A DNA stretch of 64,000 nucleotides from Nakamurella aerolata (GCF_013002705.1 NZ_JABEND010000003.1:310001-374000), one strand, 5' to 3'; positions 43,120 to 52,236 are shown, counted from the stretch's first letter. Translations and numbers: made by a program. The notes: generated from the sequence alone by a model not told the origin.

Positions 43120-44082
43120 ATGTCCCCCGAGCAGCTGGCCGCGCTCCTCGCCGTCGTCGACAACGGCAGTTTCGACCGTGCCGCCGCGGCCCTGCAGCTC
43201 ACCCCGTCAGCGATCAGCCAACGCATCAAGGCACTGGAATCCGGATTGGGCCGGATCGTGGTGCGCCGCAGCAACCCGGCAACGGCGACGCCGGACGGCG
43301 AGGTGCTGGTGCGGTTGGCCAGGCAACAGCAACTGCTCACCGCCGACGCCGCCGCCGAATTGCGGCTCGACGGGCAGCTCACCCGGCTGGACGTCGCCCT
43401 CAACGCCGACTCCCTCGCCACCTGGTTCCCCGCTGTCTTCGCCGCGGCCGCCGAGTGGCCGGGCACCGTGCTGCAACTGCACCTCGAGGACGAAGGTCAC
43501 TCCAGCGAGCTGCTGCGGCGGGGCACCGTGCTCGGCGCCGTCACCGCCGATCCGGTTGCGGTGCAAGGCTGTTCGATCGAGCCGCTCGGCGTGATGCGAT
43601 ACCGGCCGATGGCGACCGCCGAGCTGCGCGATGCCCACCGCGGCCCCCGCAGCGGCCTGAATTGGGTCACCATGCCGATGGTGCGGTTCAACGACAAGGA
43701 CGAACTTCAGCATCGGTTGCTGGATCGGCAGCACCGCGGCCATCCCTCCAGGACGGATCCACCCGGACCAGAACCATCCAGACCCGAATCACCCAGGTCA
43801 AAACCACAAACACCAGAACGACCAACACCAGAACCGCCAAGACCCGCTGTGGTGCACCAGGTTCCGTCGTCCCAGGCGTTTCTGGCGGCGGTCCGCGCCG
43901 GGCTCGGATGGGGAATGATCCCGCAGCTGCAGTCGGCGCTCGCGCCCGAACTGGTGCCGCTCGGCCGCGGCCATCTCGATGTGCCGCTGTACTGGCAGCG
44001 TTGGCGGTTGGCATCGCCTGCGCTGCAACGTCTCTCGCGCACCATCACAGCGTTGGCCGGCAGCGCGCTGCGGTCCGGCTGA
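43120..44082 (+). CDS. argP: LysR-family regulator ArgP/LysG
   Basis: 320 residues from ATG 43120. The winged helix-turn-helix is in residues 1-60 (LAALLAVVDNGSFDRAAAAL, TPSAISQRIKALE), and the effector domain follows. The sequence SPEQLAALLAVVDNGSF and placement opposite argO identify the ArgP/LysG branch, which activates export genes in response to lysine or arginine. At about residues 206-246 there is a Pro/Glu/Arg/Ser-rich stretch (HPSRTDPPGPEPSRPESPRS and onward) inside the effector domain, absent from typical members and encoded by decayed short repeats. Confidence 0.9.
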   Translation: MSPEQLAALLAVVDNGSFDRAAAALQLTPSAISQRIKALESGLGRIVVRRSNPATATPDGEVLVRLARQQQLLTADAAAELRLDGQLTRLDVALNADSLATWFPAVFAAAAEWPGTVLQLHLEDEGHSSELLRRGTVLGAVTADPVAVQGCSIEPLGVMRYRPMATAELRDAHRGPRSGLNWVTMPMVRFNDKDELQHRLLDRQHRGHPSRTDPPGPEPSRPESPRSKPQTPERPTPEPPRPAVVHQVPSSQAFLAAVRAGLGWGMIPQLQSALAPELVPLGRGHLDVPLYWQRWRLASPALQRLSRTITALAGSALRSG

Positions 44083-44151
44083 ATCGTCCAACGACGGTCA
44101 GCACGCCGGCCGGCGGTCAAGGCGCAGGTCAACGGTCGCGCCGGTCGCCGG

Positions 44152-45552
44152 TCAGGACGCCAGCCGCCGCGCGGTGACCAGTAGGCCGGCGAGCCCGCAC
44201 AACGCCGACACCGCCAGTGACAACGCGAATGCCAGCCCACTGTTGGCCGTACTCAGCGCGCCGAACACCGCAGCGCCGACGGCCAGTACCACCGCGATCG
44301 ACAGTTGCTCGTTGGTCTGCAGCGCCGACGAAATCCGGCCGTGCTGTGCGGTGGGCGTCATTCCCAGCAGCAACACCGTCAGCTGCGAATAGCCCAGACC
44401 GATGCCACCACCACCGAGCACCCAGCCGATGAACACCAACCACGGCGGCATGCCCTGCGGGATCGACAGCACACACACCACGATGCCGACGGTGATCATC
44501 AGCAGGCCGAGCCGGATCAGCCGCCTTCTGGTGTCGTCGTCGGTGGCCTTCGCGCCCAGCCACGCGGCAGCCGACCACGACAACGCACCAGCGGTCAGCG
44601 TCAACCCGGCTGCGGTCGGCGACCAGCCGTGCTGCTGCGTCAACAGCAACGGGAGAAAGACGTCGGTGCCCATGAAGGCCGCCGCCAGCAGTCCTCTGGT
44701 CAGAATCACCGCGCCCGGGCCCGGCCGCAGCCGGTAGGTCCCGGCCGGCACCAGCCGCGGTGCGGTCACCATCAGCAATCCAACGGCCGCCAGCACCAGC
44801 AGCGCCGCGGCTGGTCCTGGGCTGTGCGCCGCCAGCGACAGCATGGCGGCTCCGGCCGCGGCCCCGACGGCGGCCAGCACCGCGCGGGCCGCGCCGGCGT
44901 CCGCGGCCGGTTCTCGTTTTCCGGACGTCACCTCCTGGTCACCGCCCGCCGCGAGCCCGCGCACCGCCGGCAGCATCAGTAGCAGTGCCGGCACCGCGAG
45001 CACAGCGCCGGCGCCGAACACCCAGCGCCAGCTCAGGTGCGTCACCGCGAAGCCGGCGAGCGGCGGGCCGAACAGGGCGGGGGCCACCCACGCCATCGAG
45101 TCCCAGGCAAAAACCTTGGGCCGCAACTGCTCCGGAAATGCCAGCGAAATGATGACGTACAGCACCACAACGTTCAGGCCGGCGCCGAGGCTCATCACGG
45201 TGCGTCCGGCGATCACCACCGGCATGGTCGGCGCCAGCATCGCCACCAGCAGCCCGGCGACGAACAGCGCAACGCCGGCCACCAGCACCGGCCGCGGGCC
45301 ACGCCGATCTGCCCAGAAACCCGCGAGCACCATGCCGATCACCGAGGTGGCCAACGGGATGGCGAACGCCACCGGGTACAGCGACAGGTTGCCGAGTTCC
45401 CTCGCCACCGTCGGCATCGCGGTGGTGACCCCGATGGCCTCGAACGCCGACACCGTCACCATGAGCAGCAACCCTGCGACGGTGCGGCGCTGGCCTGGAG
45501 TCAACCGCGGCGGCGCGGTCTTGGCCGCTGCAGGGACTGGGGTGGCCGTCAT
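44152..45552 (-). CDS. MFS transporter
   Basis: 466 residues from ATG 45552. At least 12 helices, with the MFS motif A variant GFWADRRGPRPVL near residue 85 and motif-like SVIGMVLAG before it. The first loop FEAIGVTTAMPTVAREL is typical of DHA2-like drug exporters. TACGGT lies exactly 6 bases upstream. The substrate is unknown. It is convergent with argP. Confidence 0.9.
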   Translation of the reverse strand: MTATPVPAAAKTAPPRLTPGQRRTVAGLLLMVTVSAFEAIGVTTAMPTVARELGNLSLYPVAFAIPLATSVIGMVLAGFWADRRGPRPVLVAGVALFVAGLLVAMLAPTMPVVIAGRTVMSLGAGLNVVVLYVIISLAFPEQLRPKVFAWDSMAWVAPALFGPPLAGFAVTHLSWRWVFGAGAVLAVPALLLMLPAVRGLAAGGDQEVTSGKREPAADAGAARAVLAAVGAAAGAAMLSLAAHSPGPAAALLVLAAVGLLMVTAPRLVPAGTYRLRPGPGAVILTRGLLAAAFMGTDVFLPLLLTQQHGWSPTAAGLTLTAGALSWSAAAWLGAKATDDDTRRRLIRLGLLMITVGIVVCVLSIPQGMPPWLVFIGWVLGGGGIGLGYSQLTVLLLGMTPTAQHGRISSALQTNEQLSIAVVLAVGAAVFGALSTANSGLAFALSLAVSALCGLAGLLVTARRLAS

Positions 45553-45558
45553 GGATGC

Positions 45559-45564
45559 ACCGTA
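45559..45564 (-). promoter_or_regulatory. -10 element TACGGT of leaderless MFS gene
   Basis: TACGGT-GCATCC-ATG on the minus strand. Confidence 0.5.
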
Positions 45565-45624
45565 AGAGCTCAAGCAGACTTCAGCTCAAGCCGGCTTCAA
45601 CTCAATCCGGCCGGGCAGCAAAGA

Positions 45625-45665
45625 GCCCCGGAATCGCCTCCCCCGACAGAGGCGATCTCCGGGGC
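45625..45665 (-). terminator. Long hairpin terminator upstream of the MFS gene
   Basis: GCCCCGGAATCGCCTC pairs with GAGGCGATCTCCGGGGC, 16-17-bp arms with one bulge around an 8-nt loop. On the minus strand the stem is followed by TCTTTG. It would end transcripts from the small membrane protein gene. The rest of the 45553-45915 gap holds palindromic GC-rich sequence and no gene. Confidence 0.7.
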
Positions 45666-45915
45666 CTTCACCTGTACAGACGCGAACGGGGGGCGCGACG
45701 TTGCGTCACGCCGGCAAAAAACTTTCGGCGAGTTGCGCTCGGCCGGCGCTCAGTACCGCCCCGCGCCGGCACTGAGTGCCGGCACTCGGTGCGCCCGGCG
45801 TCGGCGCTCGGTACGCCTCGCGTCGGCGCCTACCGGCCCACGTTGGCAGGCAGCTGCCGCATCAGCAGGGTGGCCCGGCGGCAGGTGGCCAAGCGGCAGC
45901 TGCCGCGATGCACGG

Positions 45916-46116
45916 TCAGCGGATCTTGCTGTAGTCGGCGCCGGAGTCCACCGGGCGCTTGTTCTTGCCGAGCACCGAAGAGACCAGCCAGATACCGCCG
46001 GCCACCAGCGCCACCCAGAACACCGCGCTCGCCAAGAACTTGAACACCCAGACGAACAGGCCAAGGGCCACCCAGGCCACCAGGATGATGCCCGCGATCT
46101 TGAGGAACTTGTCCAT
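45916..46116 (-). CDS. Small membrane protein
   Basis: 66 residues from ATG 46116. Two closely spaced hydrophobic segments (IAGIILVAWVALGLFVWVF and ASAVFWVALVAGGIWLV) form a helical hairpin, with a Lys/Arg-rich tail NKRPVDSGADYSKIR. Short proteins of this shape are common in actinobacteria and unnamed. It lies downstream of the glycosyltransferase gene with a hairpin in between, so it is probably transcribed separately. Confidence 0.65.
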   Translation of the reverse strand: MDKFLKIAGIILVAWVALGLFVWVFKFLASAVFWVALVAGGIWLVSSVLGKNKRPVDSGADYSKIR

Positions 46117-46211
46117 CGTCGTCGTCCGATCCGGTTCGGGCGGGCCGTCTGCTCGATCCGCCGGTACTCACCACGATGCCAACCCCGACCGGCTCGCGGT
46201 ATCCGGTACTC

Positions 46212-46233
46212 CCCTGATCTTGCGGACTCAGGG
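46212..46233 (-). terminator. Hairpin downstream of the glycosyltransferase gene
   Basis: CCCTGA and TCAGGG form perfect arms around 10 bases, about 95 bp after the glycosyltransferase stop. Confidence 0.4.
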
Positions 46234-46287
46234 TTGCCCCGAACCCGCTCGCGGACGAAGCGGCGCGTTGGGCAGATGCGGTGGTGA

Positions 46288-46319
46288 AACCGGAGCGGTA
46301 GCGAACCGGAGCGGTGGCG
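46288..46319. repeat. 16-bp direct repeat after the glycosyltransferase stop
   Basis: AACCGGAGCGGTAGCG followed by a copy differing at one base. It ends 6 bp from the stop codon. Confidence 0.7.
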
Positions 46320-46325
46320 AAGGCG

Positions 46326-47558
46326 TCAGCGTCCGGAGCGGGCGGACTCGACCGGATCGGAGACTCGTCCGGCAACCGGATGCTCGCCGGCCAGCGGTTC
46401 GACTCCGGCCCTGGCCGCCGCTTCACCGTCGACTGCCGCACCGCCGTCGACTGCCGCACCGCCGGCAACTCCGCCGACCCGGCCGGACGCATGCCCGTTG
46501 ACGGTGGACCCGGCCGCGCCGGCGCGCTGCACGGGAACGGCCATCGGCCTGCGGTGCAGGGTGCCGATCGGAAGCTGAGCGGCCAGCGCCTGCTCCTCGT
46601 TCAACGGCACATACTCATCACGGCCGAAGCGCATCTTCTTGGTGTGTTCCAGGGTGTCCTCGATGAGCATCCGGTTGGTGCGGATCAGGTCGGCGGTGAT
46701 CCCCAGCACCAACATCAGGAAGGCGAGAACGAAGAACACCGAACCAACGGTGATCGACTGCACCAGCGGCCGGTCGTCGCCGATGATCCGGTAGATGCCG
46801 AAACGGATGAACAGAATGGCGCCGATCAGCGCGAAGAGCCCGCCGAACACCGAGAAGATCGCGTACGGCTTGTACATGATGTACGAGCGGATGATGGCAC
46901 CCGCCGACTTCATCATGTGTTCGCGCATCGACTTGAACAGCCGGGATTCGCGGGTCTTCGGGTTGGTGCGAATCGGGATGGACGCGATCTTCAGCTTCTT
47001 GTTGCCGGCCTGGATGATCGTTTCCATGCAGTAGCTGAATCGGGTGATGGTGTTCAGCAGCATCAGCGAGTCGCGGGAATAGGCGCGGAACCCGGACGCA
47101 GCGTCCGGCAGGGTGGTACCGGCGGCCTTGTTGACCACCCAGCTGCCGAAGGCCTGCATCCGCTTCTTGAAGCCGGAGAAGTGCTCGATCTCGGCGGTCT
47201 GCCGGTCGCCGATGGTGATTTCGGCGCGGCCCTCGAGAATTGGCCGGACCAGCTCGCCGATCATCTCTTGCGGGTATTGGTTGTCGCCGTCGGTGTTGAC
47301 CACAATGTCGGCGCCCAGCTCCAGTGCCTTCTGCACGCCGTCGTGGAAGCTGCGGCCGAGGCCGCGGTTGCGGGCGTGCCGGACGAAGTGGGTGACGCCG
47401 TATTCGCGCGCCACCTCGACGGTGCGGTCGGTGGAACCGTCGTCGATCACCAGGACGATGATCTCGTCGATGCCGTCGATCTGCTTCGGAATGGTGCTCA
47501 GCACCATCGGAAGCGTTTCTTCCTCGTTCAGGCAGGGAATCTGCACGACCAGGCGCAC
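46326..47558 (-). CDS. Family 2 glycosyltransferase with C-terminal membrane helices
   Basis: 410 residues from GTG 47558, with GAGAGG 8 bases upstream. The GT-A domain opens with VVQIPCLNEEETLP; VIDDGSTDRT near residue 37 and the DxD-type NTDGDNQYP near 88 bind the nucleotide sugar. PDAASGFRAYSRDSLMLLN is typical of polyprenyl-phosphate sugar transferases of the DPM/GtrB type. Two C-terminal helices (YAIFSVFGGLFALIGAILF and VFFVLAFLMLVLGITADLI) anchor it in the membrane. The tail carries an in-frame 18-bp repeat (AAVDGG/AAVDGE). A role in envelope polysaccharide or glycoprotein synthesis is likely. Confidence 0.88.
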   Translation of the reverse strand: MRLVVQIPCLNEEETLPMVLSTIPKQIDGIDEIIVLVIDDGSTDRTVEVAREYGVTHFVRHARNRGLGRSFHDGVQKALELGADIVVNTDGDNQYPQEMIGELVRPILEGRAEITIGDRQTAEIEHFSGFKKRMQAFGSWVVNKAAGTTLPDAASGFRAYSRDSLMLLNTITRFSYCMETIIQAGNKKLKIASIPIRTNPKTRESRLFKSMREHMMKSAGAIIRSYIMYKPYAIFSVFGGLFALIGAILFIRFGIYRIIGDDRPLVQSITVGSVFFVLAFLMLVLGITADLIRTNRMLIEDTLEHTKKMRFGRDEYVPLNEEQALAAQLPIGTLHRRPMAVPVQRAGAAGSTVNGHASGRVGGVAGGAAVDGGAAVDGEAAARAGVEPLAGEHPVAGRVSDPVESARSGR

Positions 47559-47718
47559 GGACGGGACCTCTCGTTGGGGGCACGAACTGCTGCCGCGGCA
47601 ACTCGCTCGGCAGGGCGCTGCCCAGGGAGCGGGCGGCCAGCAACCAGAATACGCCCAGTTCGGCGCGGCCCCTGGTAGCTGACGAGCGGGCGGTCGCGGC
47701 GCGGGCCCGCCGGGCGGC

Positions 47719-48666
47719 TCACTTGATGCCGGTACTGGCCACGCCCTCGACGATGCGTCGTTGGAACAGCACGAACACCACGAACAGCGGCAGCGCACCG
47801 AGCACAGCGGTGGCCATCACCTGCGCATACTGGATGCCGTACCCGCCGACCACCGTCGCCATGCCGACCGGGATCGTCATCTGATTCACGTCGGACAGCA
47901 CCAGCAGCGGCCACAGGAAGTTGTTCCAGCTGGTGACGAAGGTGAAGATGGCGACGGCCGAAACGGCCGGGCGGCACAGCGGCAGGCAGATCCGCCAGTA
48001 CACCGCGAACCAGGAGGCACCGTCGATCCTCGCCGCCTCCACCAGCGCCCTTGGCAGGCCGGCGAAGAAGGCCTCGAAGATGAACACCGCGACCGGCGCG
48101 GCCACCGCTGGTAGCACCATCGCCCAGTACGTGTTGAGCAGGCCCATGGCCTGGATCTCCTGGTACAGCGGCAGCACCAGAATCTGCCCGGGGATCAGCA
48201 GCCCGGCCAGGATCAGCCCGAACACCGCTCCCCTGCCCCTGAACCTGGTCTGCGCCAGCGCGAACCCGATCATCGAGCACACCAGCAGGGTGAGCACCAC
48301 GGTCAGCGCGGCGATGATGAAGCTGTTCAGGTACCAGGTGAGGATCGGGGTGTTCTGCACCACCTTGGCATAGGCGTCGAAGTTGAAGTGGTTGCTCCAC
48401 CAGCTGGTGGGGTTCGACGCGATCTCACCCTCTGGCTTGAGCGAGGTGATCACCGCGAACACCAGTGGCACCAGCCAGATCAACGCGAACAACAGCAGCA
48501 CGACGGTGGCCAGCACCCGGAACGCTTTCGACCTGGCGTTGTAGTCGATCGGGTTCATCCCGGATTCCCGGCGGAGTCGACGTGGGGTGCGAGCCGGCGC
48601 TTCCGGGCCGGCAGCGAGTTGGTCGTCGGCGCCGACGACGGGGCTGGTGGACAGTGCGGCGCTCAT
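47719..48666 (-). CDS. Carbohydrate ABC transporter permease (MalG-like)
   Basis: 315 residues from ATG 48666, overlapping the upstream permease stop by ATGA. Six helices; the EAA loop is EAARIDGASWFAVYWRICLPL near residue 215, which docks the ATPase. Opening residues 1-50 are cytoplasmic and Arg/Pro-rich. It is the third gene of the sugar-uptake operon. No ATPase gene is present, so a shared MsiK-type ATPase encoded elsewhere probably powers the system. Confidence 0.93.
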   Translation of the reverse strand: MSAALSTSPVVGADDQLAAGPEAPARTPRRLRRESGMNPIDYNARSKAFRVLATVVLLLFALIWLVPLVFAVITSLKPEGEIASNPTSWWSNHFNFDAYAKVVQNTPILTWYLNSFIIAALTVVLTLLVCSMIGFALAQTRFRGRGAVFGLILAGLLIPGQILVLPLYQEIQAMGLLNTYWAMVLPAVAAPVAVFIFEAFFAGLPRALVEAARIDGASWFAVYWRICLPLCRPAVSAVAIFTFVTSWNNFLWPLLVLSDVNQMTIPVGMATVVGGYGIQYAQVMATAVLGALPLFVVFVLFQRRIVEGVASTGIK

Positions 48667-49625
48667 CCGCCTGCTCCCTTCCTGGCCGGGCGGCGCAACA
48701 GGTACCAGATCACCGAGATCACCAGCACCGCGAAGAAATAGACCATGGTGGCGGCGGCGGCGAATCCGGCCCTGGCGTCGGAGAATCCGCTGTCGTAGAT
48801 GAACTCCATCACCGGCCGGGTGGAGGTGCCGGGGCCGCCGCCCGTCATCAGGTACATCTGGTTGAACACCTGCAGGCTGGCCAGGATCTGCAGCATCACC
48901 ACCAGCACGATGGTCGGCCGCAGCAGCGGCAGCACCACCGACCACAGCGTCCGGCCCGGCTTGGCTCCGTCAACGGCGGCGGCCTCGTAGACATCCCGCG
49001 GTACCTCTTGCAAACCGGCGAGGAACACCACGAAGTTGAATCCGATGGTCCACCAGACGGTGAGCACCGCCACCGAGATGAACGCCCAGCTGGTCTCGCC
49101 GAGCAGGTTCGGCGGCTCCAGTCCGAGGACCGTGAAAATCGTTGGTATCAAACCGATCTCGCCGGCGTACAGGAAGGTGAAGATCAGCGTCACCGACGTC
49201 ACCGGCAGCACGTAGGGCGCGAAGAAGATGAACCTGGCGAGCCCGCGGCCGTGCCGCAGCCGGTCGGCGAGGATGGCGAAGACGAACGCCAGGATCACCA
49301 GCGGCGGCGTGGTCAGCACGGTGAACCACAGGGTGTGCCCCATCGAGTTCCAGAACTCGCTGCTGGCAAACACTTCTCGGTAGTTCGCCCAGCCGGCCGC
49401 CGAGCCGAGACCTGGCCGCAGAGTGGTGGCGTTGGAGAAGCTCATCACCACGCCGTAGATCGCCGGCCCTACCAGAAAAGCCAGGTACAGCACCAGGAAC
49501 GGGGCGCTGAACCACCAGCCGGCGCGGCGCTCGTCGGCGCCCGACTTGGTACTGGTCTCGCCGATGGTCGCACTGCGGGGAGAACCCGAAGCCGACCCGT
49601 CGTCGATGATGGTTGCTGTTGCCAT
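48663..49625 (-). CDS. Carbohydrate ABC transporter permease (MalF/UgpA-like)
   Basis: 320 residues from ATG 49625; AAAGG lies 11 bases upstream. Six helices are predicted, with GWWFSAPFLVLYLAFLVGP as the first and the EAA loop EAAAVDGAKPGRTLWSVVLPLL near residue 220. It pairs with the following permease to form the channel of a sugar importer. It is separated from the binding-protein gene by 107 bp containing a strong hairpin. Confidence 0.93.
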   Translation of the reverse strand: MATATIIDDGSASGSPRSATIGETSTKSGADERRAGWWFSAPFLVLYLAFLVGPAIYGVVMSFSNATTLRPGLGSAAGWANYREVFASSEFWNSMGHTLWFTVLTTPPLVILAFVFAILADRLRHGRGLARFIFFAPYVLPVTSVTLIFTFLYAGEIGLIPTIFTVLGLEPPNLLGETSWAFISVAVLTVWWTIGFNFVVFLAGLQEVPRDVYEAAAVDGAKPGRTLWSVVLPLLRPTIVLVVMLQILASLQVFNQMYLMTGGGPGTSTRPVMEFIYDSGFSDARAGFAAAATMVYFFAVLVISVIWYLLRRPARKGAGG

Positions 49626-49686
49626 CGCAGAGCGGACCTTTCTTCCAGACCCGGATCGAGGGGTGCAACGTGCTGGAGCGCTGGTG

Positions 49687-49718
49687 GTGCCGCGGAAGCC
49701 GTGCCCGCGCCGCGGCAC
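49687..49718 (-). terminator. Intra-operon hairpin between binding-protein and permease genes
   Basis: GTGCCGCGG and CCGCGGCAC make perfect 9-bp arms around 14 bases, directly after the binding-protein stop. Such structures commonly lower downstream permease expression relative to the binding protein. Confidence 0.6.
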
Positions 49719-49732
49719 CGGCGGGACGCCCG

Positions 49733-51115
49733 TCAGGTGCCCGGTGCGGGCGCGTCAAGATAGGGCTGCAGACCGCTGCGGATGGCCTGCACCGCCTGGG
49801 CCGGGCTGGCACTCCCGTTCTGGCAGGACGCCACCGCCGCGCCGACGACGTTCTCGAACTGGCTGCCCGCCCCGGAGAACCAGCCGGGCGGGTCATACTC
49901 GGCCGTCAGCGCAGCCTGCACGTAGTTGGACTGCGGGGTGAGCGAGGTGAATGCCTTGCTGCGCTGCACGGGGAGCCAGGCCGGGATGTGCCCGCCGGCG
50001 GCCCAGACCAGGCTGTCCTCCAACAGAAACTTCACGAAACCCAGTGCTAGCGCGCGTTTTGCGTCGTCCATCGCCGAGTTGCGGGGCAGCACAAGGGCGT
50101 GGCTGTCGGCGAAGGCCACCGGTTTCGGCCCGAACACGTGCGGTACCGGCACCACGTCGAACTTCAGATCGGTGTTGGCGTAGGTGGGGATCTGCCACTC
50201 GCCGTCCAACAGGAAACCGGCCTTGCCGGTGGAGAACAGACTGGTGACCCCGGCCCCGTCGACGGTCCCGGGCATCAGCCCGGACGCGGTCAGCTGCCGC
50301 ATGAACCCGAGCGCCTGCTCGGCCTTGGCGTTGTCGAGGGTGAGCTTCACGTCTGGGCCGTCGGCGCTCATCACCTGGCCGCCGAGTTGGTAGTAGAGGG
50401 TGGCGAACCAGCGCCAGTTGGTGGACGGGTCGTTGGTCACCGCCACCACGGCGCCGTACTGCCCTGTCACCTTCTTGGCCGCGGCGAACGCCGCCTGCAG
50501 CTGCTCCGGCCCCTTGATCGGTTTCAGCTTCCCGTCGGCACCGAGCAGACCGGCCTCCCGGCACACGTCCACGTTGTAGAACATCACGAATGGATGGGTG
50601 TCGAGCGGGATCGCGTAGATGGTGCCGTCCACCGTCGACTTCTGCATCGCCGCCGGGGTGAAGTTGCCGGCCGGCATGCCGGCCTTGGCCAGCTGATCGG
50701 CCGAGAAGCCTTGCAGCAGATCATTTCCGGCCAGCGTCGACAGCCGGGAAAGGTGGGTGACGGCGACGTCGGGCGGGCTCGACCCGGCGGTGGCCAGCGC
50801 CAGCTTGGTGTAGTACGGCGTTCCCCAGCTGAGCACCGTCGCCTGCACCGAGACATCGGGGTGCGCGGCTGAGTAGTTGTTGACCATCTTGGTCATGTTC
50901 TCGCCGTCGCCGCCGGAGAACAGGTTCCAGTACACCAGGCTGTTGGGCTGGGATCCGGTGCCGAGCAGGCCACGCTCCACCGGGCTGCCGCACCCGGCCG
51001 CACCCGCCGCCAGCCCCGCCAAGCCGGCGGCGCCGGCTGTCAGCAAGGCCCTGCGGGTCAACGGACGCTGACCGGATCTGGTCGGTGCGGCATTGGCCGT
51101 CGTCTGCATCGCCAC
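49733..51115 (-). CDS. Extracellular sugar-binding lipoprotein of ABC importer
   Basis: 460 residues from GTG 51115 (AAGGAG 5 bases upstream); ATG 51109 is the alternative. The signal has both twin arginines (LTRRALLTAGAAGLAG) and a lipobox (AAGC, Cys near residue 41), so it may be a Tat-exported lipoprotein. The mature part has the family 1 solute-binding fold: NLVYWNLFSGGDGENM-like start (SLVYWNLFSGGDGENMTKMV), DVAVTHLSRLSTLA, TIYAIPLDTHPFVMFYNVDV and GKAGFLLDGEWQIP. It captures an oligosaccharide or glycoside for the two downstream permeases. The operator upstream indicates control by the divergent LacI protein. Confidence 0.92.
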   Translation of the reverse strand: MAMQTTANAAPTRSGQRPLTRRALLTAGAAGLAGLAAGAAGCGSPVERGLLGTGSQPNSLVYWNLFSGGDGENMTKMVNNYSAAHPDVSVQATVLSWGTPYYTKLALATAGSSPPDVAVTHLSRLSTLAGNDLLQGFSADQLAKAGMPAGNFTPAAMQKSTVDGTIYAIPLDTHPFVMFYNVDVCREAGLLGADGKLKPIKGPEQLQAAFAAAKKVTGQYGAVVAVTNDPSTNWRWFATLYYQLGGQVMSADGPDVKLTLDNAKAEQALGFMRQLTASGLMPGTVDGAGVTSLFSTGKAGFLLDGEWQIPTYANTDLKFDVVPVPHVFGPKPVAFADSHALVLPRNSAMDDAKRALALGFVKFLLEDSLVWAAGGHIPAWLPVQRSKAFTSLTPQSNYVQAALTAEYDPPGWFSGAGSQFENVVGAAVASCQNGSASPAQAVQAIRSGLQPYLDAPAPGT

Positions 51116-51170
51116 CGGTTCTCCTTCTGGCGCACTTCGTCGTGCCGAAGACCTTCTGTTCCCGCCGAGT

Positions 51171-51196
51171 TTGCATCGTTGCATGCAACGATGCAA
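51171..51196. promoter_or_regulatory. Perfect 26-bp palindromic LacI-type operator
   Basis: Half-site TTGCATCGTTGCA at 51171-51183 is followed by its exact complement TGCAACGATGCAA. It lies between the divergent binding-protein and lacI genes and ends 7 bp before the lacI -10 element. The TTGCA/TGCAA cores are typical for LacI-family proteins. Repression of both directions is expected. Confidence 0.9.
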
Positions 51197-51203
51197 GGGC
51201 TGC

Positions 51204-51209
51204 TAAGTT
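51204..51209 (+). promoter_or_regulatory. -10 element TAAGTT of lacI
   Basis: TAAGTT, 7 bases, ATG 51217, with no Shine-Dalgarno site: probably leaderless. The operator covers the -35 region. Confidence 0.5.
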
Positions 51210-51216
51210 ACGACGC

Positions 51217-52236
51217 ATGCCGGTGACCCTGCGCGACGTCGCGCGCCACGCCGGAGTATCGGTGCGAACGGTCTCCAATGTCGCCAACGACTTTCCGCAC
51301 GTGGCGCCCGGTACCAGGGCGCGGGTGCAGCGGTCCATCGATCAACTCGGCTACCGCATCAACCCGGCCGCGCGCGGCCTGCGCACCGGACGCACCGGCG
51401 TGCTCGGGTTGATGGTTCCCAAGCTCTCGCAGCCGTACTTCGCCGAGTTGGCCGACGAGACCGTGCAGGCCGCCGCCGACGCCGGCCTGGCGCTGATGGT
51501 GGAGCAGACCGAGGGGCGCAGGGAGGCGGAACGCTCGTGGCTGCGGCCCGGCGGCATGGCCAGGATGTGGGACGGGGCGATCGTCAGCCCGCTCGGCATC
51601 ACCGGCAGCGACCTCGCCGAACGGCTGGGTTGCCCTGTCGTGCTGCTCGGCGAACACGCCGCCGACCTGCGCGCACCGTGGGTGGGCGGGGACAACGTGG
51701 CCGCGGCGGTCGCGGCGGTGGAGCACCTGATCGCGTTGGGACACAGCGAGATCGCCGCCATCGGCGCTCAACGCGGGGCCGGCGGCGAGACCGGACGAGA
51801 GCGCACCAAGGGGTTCCGGCTGGCCATGTCCGACGCCGGTCTTCCGGTGCGCAAGGGCCGAGTCGTCGAACCGGTCAGTTTCGATGCCGCCGGCGGCGCC
51901 GCCGCGGTGCGCACCCTGCTCGCGTCGCGCCGACCGCCGACCGCGCTGATGTGCTTCAACGACGAGCTGGCCTACGGGGCGCTCGCCGCACTGGCGCAGG
52001 CCCACATATCGGTGCCGGACGAGGTCTCGGTGATCGGTTGGGACGATCTGCGCGGCAACGAGTTCACCGTGCCGGCATTGACCTCGGTGCGGGTACCCAA
52101 GGCGGTGGTCGCCCGCGAGGCGGTGCGGTTGCTGCTGAGCCTGCTCGGCCAACCCAGCGGCACCGAGCCCGCACCGGTCCGCATCGTGATCGACCACCAC
52201 ATCACCGAGCGCGCCAGTACCGGGCCGGCCGCGTGA
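51217..52236 (+). CDS. LacI-family transcriptional regulator
   Basis: 339 residues from ATG 51217. The N-terminal helix-turn-helix VTLRDVARHAGVSVRTVSNV and hinge (YRINPAARGLRTGRTGVLGL) are canonical. The sugar-binding core follows with GDNVAAAVAAVEHLIALGHSE, LMCFNDELAYGALAAL and PDEVSVIGWDD. It should bind the 26-bp palindrome just upstream, repressing itself, the divergent sugar importer and perhaps the GH2 gene behind it until the imported sugar or a breakdown product releases it. Confidence 0.95.
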   Translation: MPVTLRDVARHAGVSVRTVSNVANDFPHVAPGTRARVQRSIDQLGYRINPAARGLRTGRTGVLGLMVPKLSQPYFAELADETVQAAADAGLALMVEQTEGRREAERSWLRPGGMARMWDGAIVSPLGITGSDLAERLGCPVVLLGEHAADLRAPWVGGDNVAAAVAAVEHLIALGHSEIAAIGAQRGAGGETGRERTKGFRLAMSDAGLPVRKGRVVEPVSFDAAGGAAAVRTLLASRRPPTALMCFNDELAYGALAALAQAHISVPDEVSVIGWDDLRGNEFTVPALTSVRVPKAVVAREAVRLLLSLLGQPSGTEPAPVRIVIDHHITERASTGPAA

